Source: Macrolepiota albuminosa (taxonomy: Eukaryota; Basidiomycota; Agaricomycetes; Agaricales; Agaricaceae). Taken from it: a stretch of 64,000 nucleotides of DNA. Every line of letters starts with the position of its first letter. The stretch's first letter is position 1. Shown here piece by piece: positions 11,400 through 22,098 of the stretch. A model generated the notes under the pieces. It searched no databases, had not been told where the DNA came from, and worked only from the letters and a program-made list of their open reading frames with translations. The stretch covers positions 62,001 to 126,000 of the forward strand of contig JAMWFC010000064.1 of the NCBI GenBank assembly GCA_027475525.1, written 5' to 3'. The position numbers and the translations under genes are program-made.

Positions 11400-11841
11400 G
11401 GGCCTGTAAACCATCAGGCAGTAAAAGTAGGAACCTTCCTTGCCAAACAGTTGAAGATGGAGAACAATTGTAATCTGTAATTTGTTGTCTACAAGACAAT
11501 CCCTGGAAGCCAATGGCCTTGACCAAAATCTGCTGGATACCTGCCAGCAAAAGATAGTTGACCCTCTTCAGATTAAAACCAGGTAGCAGCAAGAGGAGGT
11601 GTATGATGAAAGTGACATCTGCATAGGTTCCTTGATTTTATTGCTAGACCCATAACCACCAACAGTTGTAAGCAGTAACAGTTTTTACATTTATGGCTGC
11701 CTACATAGAGTTTCACTCTCTACGTTGAACTCCAGGTGAGCACAATAGTATTATTCTGTCCATATAGTACACAATCTAAACTCTTTACATTGAACTCCAG
11801 TTTCTCACGTAAATTAAGTTGAGATTTTGTCGTCGCTTGCC
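11400..11841. other. element A interior between capsid and insertion B
   Basis: Degenerate continuation of the element A gag. It contains the words CTCTTTACATTGAACTCCAG and CTCTACGTTGAACTCCAGGT as an imperfect local repeat at about 11717-11800. No separate gene. Confidence 0.4.
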
Positions 11842-12340
11842 TGTCATGACCCCTCCCCTCCGGACCCACCCCAGGACACCCCCAGAACACCATCCGGGAC
11901 CCTCTCTCTGACCCCACAGGACACGCCCCGCCATCACAACTACCGATACCACCATCATGCACATCAAGGACCGCCATCAGCCACCACTAGCCCCAATCAA
12001 CAATCAGATCACGTGCATCACGCATCACAGCTCCTTCCGCACCAATTGATCGTGCACCCCACATGCGTGATCCAGGTATACAGTCCCTGCCCGCTACTCA
12101 ATGACTCCCAGAACCCATCCCAGACACCCCAGAACCCCGAGACCCGGTCCCGTAGTACTTATAGCATAGTTCCCCGTTGTATTCGTTAGTCTTGATATTA
12201 CACTGCATTAACTTGGATTACTTGAATTGTTGCATGCCCTCTGCTTGACTGGTACGCACTGACTGGCACGCTTGACTGGCACGCTTGAATACTTGCATGC
12301 TTTAAGATTGGTACGCACTTTGCGACTTTAAATTGCTAAC

Positions 12341-12494
12341 TTGGTCTCGTCTTAGAACCTCCGGTTCACGACTCGACCCCCACCCAATCCCCCAGCTACT
12401 CACAACCCAAAACCCCCTTGGTCTCGTCTTAGAACCTCCGGTTCACGACTCGACCCCCACCCAATCCCCCAGCTACTCACAACCCAAAACCCCC
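12341..12494 (+). repeat. perfect 77-bp tandem duplication (no. 1)
   Basis: 12341-12417 and 12418-12494 are identical, and the 3' LTR has a single copy. It is one of seven duplications in the window with exactly this unit length, so it is probably an assembly overlap left unmerged. Confidence 0.95.
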
Positions 12495-12563
12495 GGACTG
12501 AGTTCCCTCTCCCAGGATTACCCCTGCCCGCGTCTTGAACCCCGGAGTCCTAGCCCCGGAGTT

Positions 12564-12745
12564 GGGTCAGGGGCCCAGTAGCAGTGGAGGTATTGGAGTT
12601 CGTACGGGAGGGGTGGATAGGCGGGCGAGGGGTCTGTGCAGGGTAGTGATTGGGGACCGGGTGCCTGTAAGGGTCAGTTTGGTAGTCCGTGGAGTAGTAT
12701 GTATGAGTATACGTAGCCATCAAGAACGGTGTAAGGAGGGAGTCT
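12564..12745 (-). repeat. inverted copy of gag start inside the LTR (182 nt)
   Basis: This is the reverse complement of 12818-12999, with equal length and only a few mismatches. It replaces the 22 nt found in the 3' LTR at 22744-22765. The two arms flank a 72-nt spacer that includes the LTR end and most of the primer binding site. Confidence 0.95.
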
Positions 12746-12809
12746 GTCAAGTCCACATTGTAAGAGCAATTGCTTTCCTGGAAAGCCCCCGACTCAGCGG
12801 AACCTGACA

Positions 12810-12822
12810 TAATATCAAGACT
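12810..12822 (+). promoter_or_regulatory. primer binding site, self-primer type
   Basis: The 13 nt TAATATCAAGACT directly after the LTR are perfectly complementary to AGTCTTGATATTA at 12188-12200 inside the LTR. In Tf1-type elements the 5' end of the element RNA anneals to such a site and primes its own reverse transcription. Position and length fit that mechanism. No match to a tRNA 3' end is apparent. Confidence 0.85.
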
Positions 12823-12842
12823 CCCTCCTTACACCGTTTTTA

Positions 12843-15600
12843 ATGGCTACGTATACTCATACATACTACCCCACGGACTACCAAACTGACCCTTACAGGC
12901 ACCCGGTCCCCAATCACTACCCTGCACAGACCCCTCGCCCGCCTATCCACCCCTCCCGTACGAACTCCAATACCTCCACTGCTACTGGGCCCCTGACCCA
13001 TCTCTCTATGATCTGGGGCCCTCAGCCAGCTGGGCCCCCCCACCCAACCTAGCCATGGCGCAACCCGTGGAGGTTCCCTCGTACCGGAGCATCTCCAGGG
13101 GCCTACCAGAGACACCACCAGTCCCCAGTGGACCTCACCCAGTACCTCCCAGCGAGGGCCCCTTTGCACCCACCCCCTACTACGGTTACCAGCGCCCTGC
13201 CCCCCAACTCCGGGGACCTCTCAACTACGACTATCCCCCTTTGCACCCACCCCCTACTACGGTTACCAGCGCCCTGCCCCCCAACTCCGGGGACCTCTCA
13301 ACTACGACTATCCCCCTCGACACTACCCAACTGCCGCCCCACCTGCTCGCACTCCCTCCTTGCCAATGGGACGACGACATCTTGAGGACTATGAACAGCA
13401 ACGGGACGAAGTGCTCCGCTCACTCAGGATCTCGCCGGAGGACTTCGCGCAATGAGCAAGGACGCTACTCACGGAATTTGGACATGACGACTTCACAGGC
13501 ACTCCAGAGGACTGGGCCCATTGCTTGGTCGAATTCGGGGATTGCCTCACACGAGGGAAACTCCCGGAGCAGACTATGGTAAAGTACAGGCATAACACGA
13601 TCCTCCGCAAAGAATTGCAACAACTGCTCGACGAAGTCCACGCGTCCCCCTCCCCTTGACCCCTCAACGACCCCGCAGACCCAGGCCGCTTGATTCACAT
13701 CTGGCGGGAACCCCCAGAACCGGCCCCGGCAGCCCCTGCGGTCCCCACTCCAAAGCAACGACAACGGGAAGAACGACAAAACGCCTTGGCCATACTACGG
13801 TCCCTCAACCCGATGGAAGGGCTATTCGATCAGCCCGCTGCCCGCACGGTAGGCTTGTCAACTTGCTATAGGGCTAACTCCGTTCCTAGCACCTTCAAGA
13901 CCTGGGAACAGCCCCAGAGACCCCTGGAACCGCTCCCGCGAACAGACAACGCCTGACCCCCAGCCCCGGCAAACCCCGGTAGACCCTGCATGGACACCCC
14001 TAGCATGGACGATATGCTGTGCTACATCGACAAGCTCACATACAGCAACAATGAACAACGTCCCGCGCCCGCGCCCATCCCAGTACCGCCTCCCACGTTG
14101 GCCCCGGCCTCTCTGGAGCCCGACTTCCACCGCAACCCTCTGCCCCACTTCGATCTGCAGAACCCCCCATGGCCTCCGATGCAAGCACGACCCTCCTAGG
14201 TTGAATGCCCCCTGCGCAACCCGGCACCCGACCCGGCACCCGGCCCCCCTCAGATCGACCCGACACCCCAGAACCCTCCTCGACCACCTCCGCCACCCCC
14301 AGCCAAACCTCGAGGACGACCCCCAGGCCCCCCACCTCCGCCACCCCCTGCGTAAAGACCTGGGCCTCTCCCCGGCAGGAATGAACCCCCCTGGGACAAC
14401 GGACCTCCTGGGCACGGACCCCCAGGTGAGCCACCTGGAGGAGGCCCTCCAGGTGGGTGGGGTCCTGCCCTCAGTGCCTTTCCTCCACAAGGAGGGGGGG
14501 GGTAACCATTATTACTACTACTACAATGCCGGCCCCCCTTTCCGCAACGCTACCGGACTGGACAACGCTTGCGATGCCCTCACCCGTGAAGGACGTCTGG
14601 ACATTCAAAAGCCCGACGTGTTTACGGGCTGGGACCCCCAAAAATGGCGTACATTCCTCACTCAGTGTCTTAATACGTTTCAGGTTGACAGCTCTCAGGT
14701 GGCCTTTGCTGCCTCGTACCTCCAGAGGATCGCCTTTGACCATTACACGGCCCTCATCCAGTTCGATCCCAACAACCCAGCACTCTCCTGCTGGCAAGCC
14801 TTCGTCGACGAGTTCTCTGGGAAATTTGGGATCTACGACACCATGGCCGAAGCCGAGGACAACCTCTTCAACCTCCAGATGCGCCCTGAAGAACGTTTCA
14901 CTACCTTTATCGTACGTTTTGAGAAGGAAGCTTACGAGACGGGTTGGAACTACAGCGCCCTCCAGTACGCCCTCCACCGTGCTCTGCCACAGTGTATCAA
15001 GGACGTCCTCCAACTCGTCCTGAAACAACCCTCCTACGACGGATACAAGGCCCTTGTCATGCAGATCGACCAACGTTACTGAGAAGACCGCAGCGAGTAT
15101 TTGAACTCCCGACCCCCCTGAAACCCTAGAGGAGGACCCCCATGGCCCTCCAGCAAAACCCCCAACCCCCAGATCCGAAACTCCGGTCCCCCCACATTCC
15201 CTGGCGGCCAACCCCTAGTGAGTCGCGGCCTGCCCAATACGAACCCCGGCAGCGGCGGCCGCCCCCAGGCCCAACTCAACGCCGCTGTGGCTGCCAACGG
15301 CCCGGACGACGTGCCAAACCGCGAGGAACCCCCAGAAGACTCTGAAGATCCTGACTTCACCAACAAACAGGATGAAGAGGCCCTCCGGGCCAACCGGCTC
15401 TTGAAGAAGGGGTGACTCTGGGTTGAGGTCCCGAAAAATGTGCAGGAACGACGGAGAAGGGAGGGTGTTTGCATACTCTGTGGTGAGAAAGACCATTTCA
15501 TCTCCGAGTGCCCCCAACGACAGGTCATGGGACATGCCACCTGGACCTTTGAAGGGGAGGACGCCACCTACGAGTATTCGGAAAACAACCTGGCGATTTA
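12843..15600 (+). pseudogene. element B gag
   Basis: Starts with ATG at 12843 (MATYTHTYYPTDYQTDPYRH). A long Pro-rich N-terminal region is followed by a Ty3 capsid at about 14590-15080 (DVFTGWDPQKWRTFL, YDTMAEAEDNLFNLQMRPEERF, ALPQCIKDVLQLVL) and a zinc knuckle at 15470-15511 of the form CX2CX4HX4C. Breaks include TGA at 15080 and 15413 at likely arginine codons, and a frame change at the 77-bp duplication 13163-13316. Removing one copy of that duplication restores a continuous frame through HLEDYEQQRDEVLRSLRIS. Gag packages the element RNA in the cytoplasm. Confidence 0.8.
13163..13316 (+). repeat. perfect 77-bp tandem duplication (no. 2)
   Basis: Two identical 77-bp copies inside gag of element B. 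The duplication shifts the reading frame and its removal restores it, so it is not part of the ancestral gene and is probably not in the genome. Confidence 0.95.
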
Positions 15601-15699
15601 GACCCAGAAGACGCTCTAAATTGCGGAATCGACTCCAACGTCTTTTCCGCCCCGGTCTCACATCTTCGCTCCACAACACTCATACAGGACACCCTCATG

Positions 15700-16080
15700 G
15701 CTTACCTACCCTCCCACTCCTTGCACTCTCTCCTCCTCAAAACCTGCCTCGCCCTCTCCGGAACCCCCCTCAACACCCTCATCAACAGCGGCGCCACCAA
15801 CAACTTCATCAACGAAGCATGGTCTACCTTTGCCCAGGAACCCGCTCAGTGACTCCTGGTCCCGGTGCAGCTCTGCCTCTTCGACGGAGACGCCTCCACG
15901 GCGGGGAACATCACTCACTTCATGCGTATGCCCGTTACTTTTGCCAACGGACAGACTCACACCCTCCAGATGTTGATAACCAAACTCCACCCTTCCACAC
16001 CTCTGGTCCTAGGGCTCCCATGGCTCTGAGACACCAACCCCCACATCAATTGGCAACATCTTACCCTTTGCCTGACCTGG
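15700..16080 (+). pseudogene. element B protease domain 1
   Basis: A retropepsin-like unit: TLINSGATNNFI (catalytic Asp position now Asn), then FANGQTHTLQMLI and a flap-and-core block LVLGLPWL.DTNPHINW. Two in-frame TGA codons (15850, 16027) interrupt it. At 16027 the second domain has Arg, so that stop is directly seen to have replaced an arginine. The GAC-to-AAC change at the active site is a CpG transition on the other strand. This domain is dead. Confidence 0.75.
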
Positions 16081-16086
16081 GACCCA

Positions 16087-16887
16087 ATGCCCGATGACCA
16101 GCAACTCCCCTTCGACATCCCCCACTCTCCGGATCCTACCCCAAAGGACGAGCCCCCACCACCCCCCTGGACCTGCTTGTCCCGGTCCTTTGTCATCAAT
16201 GCCAGGCTGGACAGCGCCCCAGAACTGATATCAGCCCTCATTGACAGCGGAGCCACCGGAGTTTTCATTAGCAACACCCTTGACCTCCCCCATGACTCCC
16301 TCGACCAGCCCCTCTGCCTGCAATGCCTTGACGTCACCCCCTCCTCCTCTGGCCCCATCCAGAGGTCTCACTTAAGACGTGTGACCCTGGACAACGACTA
16401 TGAGTTCACCTCCAGCTTCCTGGTCACGCAACTTCATGAATTGACCCCGATGGTGCTGGGGCTACCTTGGCTACGTGACACAAACCCCGATATTGATTGG
16501 AAGACGCTCACCATGACCTTCCCGGGATCTGAAGACCACCCCTCAACCACCGTGCACCTCCGGGCCCTAGGGAACAACCCAATGCCCGACACTCCTGGGA
16601 CGACAACCATGCCCCCCATGCATATGCCACCCACGCCTGTCCGAGCCTGCAAGGCCCCCGATCGACCCCCAAACATCCCTCGGAACAAGTACAAAGGGCC
16701 GAACTACCCTGGCCGGTCTCAGACACATCTCAAACCCACTCCGGCCGATGTGCCCACGACTCTGATCGATTCAAACGCACTCAACATTAGGATCATTGGA
16801 GCCGCCCCCTTCGCCCGCCTCATGAAGGATGGAACACCCACGTTTCAGCTACACACCTCGCCATCTCTCCTGGAAGAACATCTATGA
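16087..16887 (+). pseudogene. element B protease domain 2 and linker
   Basis: A second retropepsin unit directly follows the first. It has an intact active site ALIDSGATGVFI (about 16234-16270) and the block MVLGLPWLRDTNPDIDW, then a Pro-rich linker to RT. The open stretch ends at TGA 16885. Similarity to domain 1 along the whole length indicates tandem duplication of the protease. It would cleave the Gag-Pol polyprotein. Confidence 0.8.
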
Positions 16888-18595
16888 GAGGACGCTATTC
16901 CCCTGGAAAAGAAAACCGAGGAGCAGATCCTCCGAGAAGTAGTTCCCCCAGAGTATCACGAATTCACTGGCGTATTCTCTGAAGAAGACGCCAAGGAGAT
17001 TCCCCCTCACCGCCCCTATGACCACACTATTGACCCCGAGAAAGGAGCTGCCCCCCCTTTTGGCAAGGTATACAACATGTCGGAAGTCGAACTCCGGGCC
17101 CTCAAGGACTACCTCGACGAAATGCTCGGTAAGGGATTCATCCAACCCTCTGCCTCCACCGCCGGAGCCCCGGTTCTATTGGCCAAGAAGGGAGACTCAA
17201 TAAGATCACCAAGAAAAACCGCTACCCGCTCCCACTCATCGGCGATCTGGTTGATTGACTCTGCAGCGCCAAGGTTTACACGAAAATTGACCTCCGCTCC
17301 GGCTACAACAATGTCCGCATCGTTCCAGAACACGAGTGGAAAACTATGTTCTGCACGTGGTATGGTCTGTTTGAGTACCTCATAATGCCTTTCAGAATGA
17401 CTAACTCCCCGCCACGTTCCAATACTTCATGAACGACATCTTCTATGACATGAGCGTCATCTTCGTGATCGTCTACCTGGACGACATCCTCATCTACTCC
17501 GACTCAAAGGAGGACCACCAGAAGCATGTCCGGCAAGTCCTCGAACGCCTCCAGGAGCACAACTTCCATGCCAAGCCCGAGAAGTGTTCATTCCACATGA
17601 AAGAGGTCGAGTACCTCAGCGTCATCGTATCCCTGAATGGCGTTCACATGGACCCCCACAAAGTTGAGGCCATTGTCAACTGGCCGCAACTCTGGAACGT
17701 CAAGGAAGTACAGTCCTTCTTGGGTTTTGCTAACTTCTACTGGAGGTTTATAGACAACTACTCTGGTATCACGAAACCCCTCAACCGGCTCACATGCAAG
17801 GACGTTGCCTGGAACTGGGACAGTAAGTGCCAGAGTGTCTTTAACCTGCTCAAGGAGGCTTTCACAGTTGCCCCCGTACTCCGGCACTACAACCTGGCTC
17901 TCCCGATTATCCTGGAATGCGACGCCTCCGACTACACCATCGTCAGGATTCTCTTGCAGATGGGACCTGACAGCAGGGAGCCCCGGCCAGTCACCTTCTA
18001 TACCTGGTCTATGATCGACGCCGAGCTCAACTACGACATCTACAACAAGGAGCTCCTTGCCATCGTCGAAGCCTTCAAACAATGGCGAGCCTACCTCAAA
18101 GGAGCCCGGCACCAGATTCAGGTCTACTCGGATCACAACAACCTGCAGTACTTCACCATGACCAAGCAACTTAGTCGACGGCAGGCCCAATGGTCCGAGG
18201 TTCTCTCAGAATACGACTTCACAATCCAGTACCGCCTGGGACGACTCGGAGCTAAACTCAATGCCCTCACCCGTCGACCGAATGTCTATCCCAAGAAGTC
18301 ATTCGAGGCGGAACGCAATGCGTTCAATCATTGCGTGGTGATCCCTCCCAAACATCTGAATGCCGTACTGATCTTAAATGACGAAGGAACCCTGAGCCAG
18401 ATCCGCTGCGCCCCCCGAGACAAGTACTTCACCGACCATGACCCTTGCAACCCCCCCGACGGAACCGACCAGGACCCTGCCTTCTCCCTGTCCCCTGATA
18501 AAAAACTCCTCCTCCAGGACAGCCACATCTACATCCCAGATCACGCCCGACTCCGCTATGACATCCTCCGTCAACACCACGACCACAAGCTCTGA
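16888..18595 (+). pseudogene. element B reverse transcriptase / RNase H
   Basis: RT starts at about 16930 (YHEFTGVFSEEDAKEIPPHR) and contains [17 protein letters not shown], the catalytic YLDDILIYS (about 17476-17500) and RNase H signatures LECDASDYTI, YDIYNKELLAIVEAFKQWR and SDHNNLQYF. Around 17190-17210 the sequence jumps from LLAKKG to LNKITKKNRYPLP, so the usual block with the R.V.DYR motif is deleted and the frame shifted. A second frame change lies near 17405. TGA codons at 17256 and 18593 sit where arginine is expected. Inactive. Confidence 0.85.
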
Positions 18596-19401
18596 GGACA
18601 CCCTGGAATACGTAAAACCCTCCAGCTTATCTCCTGGACTTACTTTTGGCCAGGGTTGAAGAAGGATGTGACCCGTTACATTCAATCATGCGAACCCTCC
18701 AGCTTATCTCCTGGACTTACTTTTGGCCAGGGTTGAAGAAGGATGTGACCCGTTACATTCAATCATGCGAACCCTGCCTCCGGGCCAAGGTCCCCCGACA
18801 CCGACCATACGGACTTCTGAAACCCCTGCCGGTCAGACGACGCTTCTGGTCCTCCATATCCCTGGACCACATCGTCGAACTCCCGGAATCTGAAGGGTTC
18901 GATGCCATTCTCGTCATTGTGTGCAGGCTAACCAAACAGGGCATCTTCCTACCCTGCCACACCATGGACACCGCCCTGGACTTTGCCTGGCTGTTCCTCA
19001 AGCACGTCTTTGCCAAACATGGATTCCCGGACAACATCGTCTCCGACCGTGGCCCACTCTTCATGTCCAAGTTCTGGACTTCCCTGTGTAAGGCCCTTGA
19101 AGTAAAGACTAACCTCTCTACTGCCTACCACCCCAAAACCGATGGTCAAACCAAAAGGGTCAATCAATCCCTCAAGCAGTACCTCTGGCTGTACGTCAAC
19201 TACTTACAGGACGACTGGCATGCCGAGCTCCCCCTGGCCGAGTTCACCTACAACAACATGCCGCACTCTGCCACTGTGGTATCACCCTTCTTTGCCAACA
19301 AGGGATACCACCCCCGACTAACGCTCTCACTCCGGGACATCCCGTTGCACACTGCCCACAAGGTCGCCCAGGATCTCCCGTCCCTTCACAAGTTTCTCTG
19401 A
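18596..19401 (+). pseudogene. element B integrase
   Basis: The zinc-binding part (GHPGIRKTLQL .. CEPCLRAK) crosses the 77-bp duplication. The catalytic core follows with SLDHIVELP (first Asp), IVSDRGPLFMSKFW (second Asp) and TDGQTKRVNQSLKQYL, where the usual catalytic Glu (TERVN) is Lys. The last change alone would abolish strand transfer. TGA at 19399 again replaces a probable arginine. The family inserts element cDNA into the chromosome. Confidence 0.85.
18618..18771 (+). repeat. perfect 77-bp tandem duplication (no. 3)
   Basis: Identical copies inside the integrase. Removing one restores a seamless frame from YIQSCEP into CLRAKVPRHRPYG. Confidence 0.95.
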
Positions 19402-19431
19402 GAAGAGATCGACACCACGAACCAGGCCTAT

Positions 19432-20003
19432 GTGAAACACGCCAACCGGAAGCGGGAAGACACCCCCGACTGGACCCCCGGGACAAAGGCATGGTTAGAT
19501 CGATGCCACCTCTGCACCCACCGGCCCTTCCCAAAACTCAATCACAAGCGCCTCGGCCTGTTCAAAATTTTGAAGAAGGTCTCATCTCACGCCTACAAGA
19601 TTGAGCTTTCCCCGGGACTAAAAGGTCTGCACCCGGTATTCCACGTCCGCCTCCTGGAACGACACCCCCCAGATCCCTTCCCCAAACGACGCCCCGAGCC
19701 CCCTCCCCCGGTCGAGGTCGAGGACAAATACCACTATGAGGTTGAAGACATCCTCGACTCCCAGAATATTCGTGGACGACCCCACTTCCTCATACGGTGG
19801 AAGGGATATGGTCCAGAAGACGACACCTGGGAACTGTGCCGAAATCTCGAAGGTGCCCTCGACCAACTCTGAGACTTCCAGCAATGGCACCCGGGAAACA
19901 ACCCTCCCGGGCACAGAACTCACAGACGGCAGTAGTGGGCATAACCCCCGCCTCTGGGCTTAGTAGGGATTCAACTCCCATGTATATTTTCCACCCTCTC
20001 TAG
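19432..20003 (+). pseudogene. element B pol C-terminus with chromodomain
   Basis: A GPY/F-like segment ([32 protein letters not shown]) is followed by a chromodomain at about 19736-19875 ([29 protein letters not shown]). Chromodomains at the integrase C-terminus bind modified histones and steer insertion, often to heterochromatin, and they define chromoviruses. TGA at 19870 interrupts the domain end (arginine expected). The frame then runs to a stop near 20003. Confidence 0.9.
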
Positions 20004-20352
20004 ATCTTACTCTCTTTTAGTACCTTTTTCACAGTAGCGCCCCAGAGTCGGGGCAGGGTCTTCTTCCAACTTTCTCGTCACATTACGATTCTTTTTTACT
20101 TATTCCGGCAAACCAAGTATATACATTTTTCTACAGGTACATTACTCTACAGGTTAGCGACAACGAGAAACAAAACAGACAAAAAACAGCAAGAAAAACG
20201 CAAAAACGCTGCCCCTACCCAGAACTCTCCTTGCCAGACCTCCCCCTCGGCCAACCCTGAAAATCCTCCCCCACCCCCTCCGGACCGTGTTCCTGCCACA
20301 CCTCCTCAGCCAGCTGGTCCCAAGACGGGAGCTGCTCGCCCTCATCTAGTAC
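20004..20352. other. spacer between convergent pol and antisense gene in B
   Basis: About 350 bp between the pol end and the stop of the antisense gene. It contains T-rich tracts but nothing coding. The equivalent spacer in element D is about 430 bp. Confidence 0.5.
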
Positions 20353-21750
20353 CTATTCAAACCACGATCCCAGGGCCGGGACGTTCCTCCGGCGGTGCGC
20401 CACCACCAACCTCCCCAACAAGTCCAGACCCTGCTTCACCCCAGGGCTCCCTGCCTCCAACCATAACCCCTCTTGCAGGGACGTGAATGCTGCGGCCGCC
20501 TCATCTAGGAGCAGGTGATGCTCCCAAGCCCAGCCTAAAGATATCAGTACTGACCCAACCACGAGAAAGGGGGGACACTCACTCAAGGAGGCCATGCGCC
20601 CAATGACCACGTCCCAGTGCAAGGCCTTGACCAACCCCGGGCTCGAGGGACCTTGCTCCGGGAGCCCCACTCCCTGCTCCAGCCTGGCCCTTATGGCGTC
20701 CAGCTGAGCCTCGGCTCCCCCCCTAGCCACCCTCGCCTCCTCCAGCTCCCAGAGGGCTGCCTCCCGATCCTCCCCCAGCCCCCTCCGGAGTGCCGCCTCC
20801 TTCCTCGCCCCCTCCTTGTGCTCCTCCCTTTCCTGGTCAGCCTGCTCAAGGTGCTCCTGCAGAGCCCTCACCTCGACATCCAGAGGTCGCCCAGACAATG
20901 AGGAGAATATCGCCGGGGAGAGGCGTGCTGGGGAAGCCGGCGATGGAGTCTCCATGGGCAGATGTGCCCTCTTGGAGGGCCCCAGAGAGGGTCTGGGCGA
21001 CGCCCACCTCTTTCCCTTGTCGGGGCGCCCCCTGCGACCCTCGTGACTACCGGTCCTGGCCCGGGCCACCCGGTGGATAATCAGGACCACAGGCTAGCCC
21101 TGGCCTCCCACCTGAATGACCCCCCACTGGCTGCCTCCGTGGGTGCTGCGGGCACCTTCCCCACCGGCTCCGCTGCCTCCGCTGCCGGCTCCACCACCCA
21201 GTCCCGCTCCTCTACCCCCATCCTCTGGATGACCCCCCCAGCAGCCACCCCTGCTCCCGCGCGATGCAGCACGCCCTCCATAGCACCAACACGGAGCACT
21301 GTTCGTGGTTGAGGCGGCACGCCTTGCACACAGACATGTCCTGGCAGGACGAGGGAGTCGGGGCCTCGAACAGGCACGTTACCAACCAGCAGGCACAGTG
21401 CAGACACTACGGCACCAAAGTCAGCTAGGAGACCTGAGGTAAGGAGCCCACTTACCGGCCCATTGCTCGTGCACCAGTTATGGGCGGGCAACCCTCAGGG
21501 CCTCTCCAAAGCCTCCTCAAATGCCTCCTGCAATGCGTCTGCCCATGCGACGTGCCTGTCATCCAGGACTACTGTGATCGTCCCTACCACCATCCCGGAG
21601 CGACGGAATCGAGGGGCGGGCAGTCGAGGCCACGGGAGAAAACGGGGGGACGCACGGTCATCCGCGCAAAATTGGGTGCGGGACGACTGAGACCTGGCCC
21701 TGAGAAGCCGCCAGGGGCCGCATCGGGGGCAGGTGCCGGGAGCCAACTAG
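20353..21750 (-). pseudogene. antisense accessory gene of element B
   Basis: Lies between pol and the 3' LTR on the strand opposite to gag-pol. The 3' part is an open frame at 21090-20353 (245 codons) with basic PDKGKRW..PSKRAHLP, then a predicted coiled coil (VRALQEHLEQADQEREEHKE onward) and a Leu-rich end. Upstream, a 49-nt intron (21407-21455, GTAAGT..TAG) ends directly before a Cys-rich motif at 21406-21297 (CLHC..CKACRLNHEQC). The region between motif and coiled coil changes frame, and the start was not fixed, so the model is partial. No known function. The layout matches the antisense gene of element D. The introns are oriented for the antisense transcript only. Confidence 0.55.
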
Positions 21751-22084
21751 GACCCGCCTCCAGGGCAGAAATGTTAAATTGTTCTGAAAGAGGAAGGTTA
21801 GTTGCAATAAGCGACCGGCACGGCAACACTTACGCTGTTGGGCGAGCGCCGCTATGCGCTCTTGATCTAGGCGGCGCCAGTACCGGGCATCCCAGGACTC
21901 TCACACGATCAGGGGTGCAACTTTGTTGGTGGGCGGGGGCGTTGGGGAATGCGTCGGCGTACGCAACATGGTTGAGTTTGATGGTAAAATTTTTTTTTTC
22001 AATACGTGGCAAGTCAGGTGCTGGATCCCACGATTGGACCCCAGTCCAGACCACCAGCTACGCACGCCTCGGAGGGTCTCGGCG

Positions 22085-22098
22085 CTGAGAGGGGGTGA
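22085..22098 (+). promoter_or_regulatory. polypurine tract of element B
   Basis: GAGAGGGGGTGA directly before the TG of the 3' LTR, the expected site for plus-strand DNA priming. Confidence 0.7.

Larger units (their letters stand above)
11842..12809 (+). repeat. element B 5' LTR (968 bp as assembled)
   Basis: Starts TGTCATGACC and ends GGAACCTGACA. It is 237 bp longer than the 3' LTR. A perfect 77-bp tandem copy (12341-12417 and 12418-12494) and a 182-nt inverted gag segment (12564-12745) replacing 22 nt account exactly for the difference. A TATA-like CTTATAGC at about 12158 lies about 30 nt before the inferred transcript start at 12188. Confidence 0.95.

Noticed and set aside
12341..12494. 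CRISPR-like or biological tandem repeats
   Set aside because: There are only two units each time, always exactly 77 bp and perfect, in unrelated places. This fits unmerged assembly overlaps.
14471..15211. 246-codon minus-strand ORF in element B gag
   Set aside because: It mirrors the GC-rich plus-strand capsid frame, which has clear Ty3 Gag motifs. The minus frame shows no domain or intron signals.
15080..19872. Alternative genetic code with TGA as arginine
   Set aside because: The intact host gene at 43167-43869 ends at TGA, and TGA-at-Arg is confined to transposons. CpG transition explains it.
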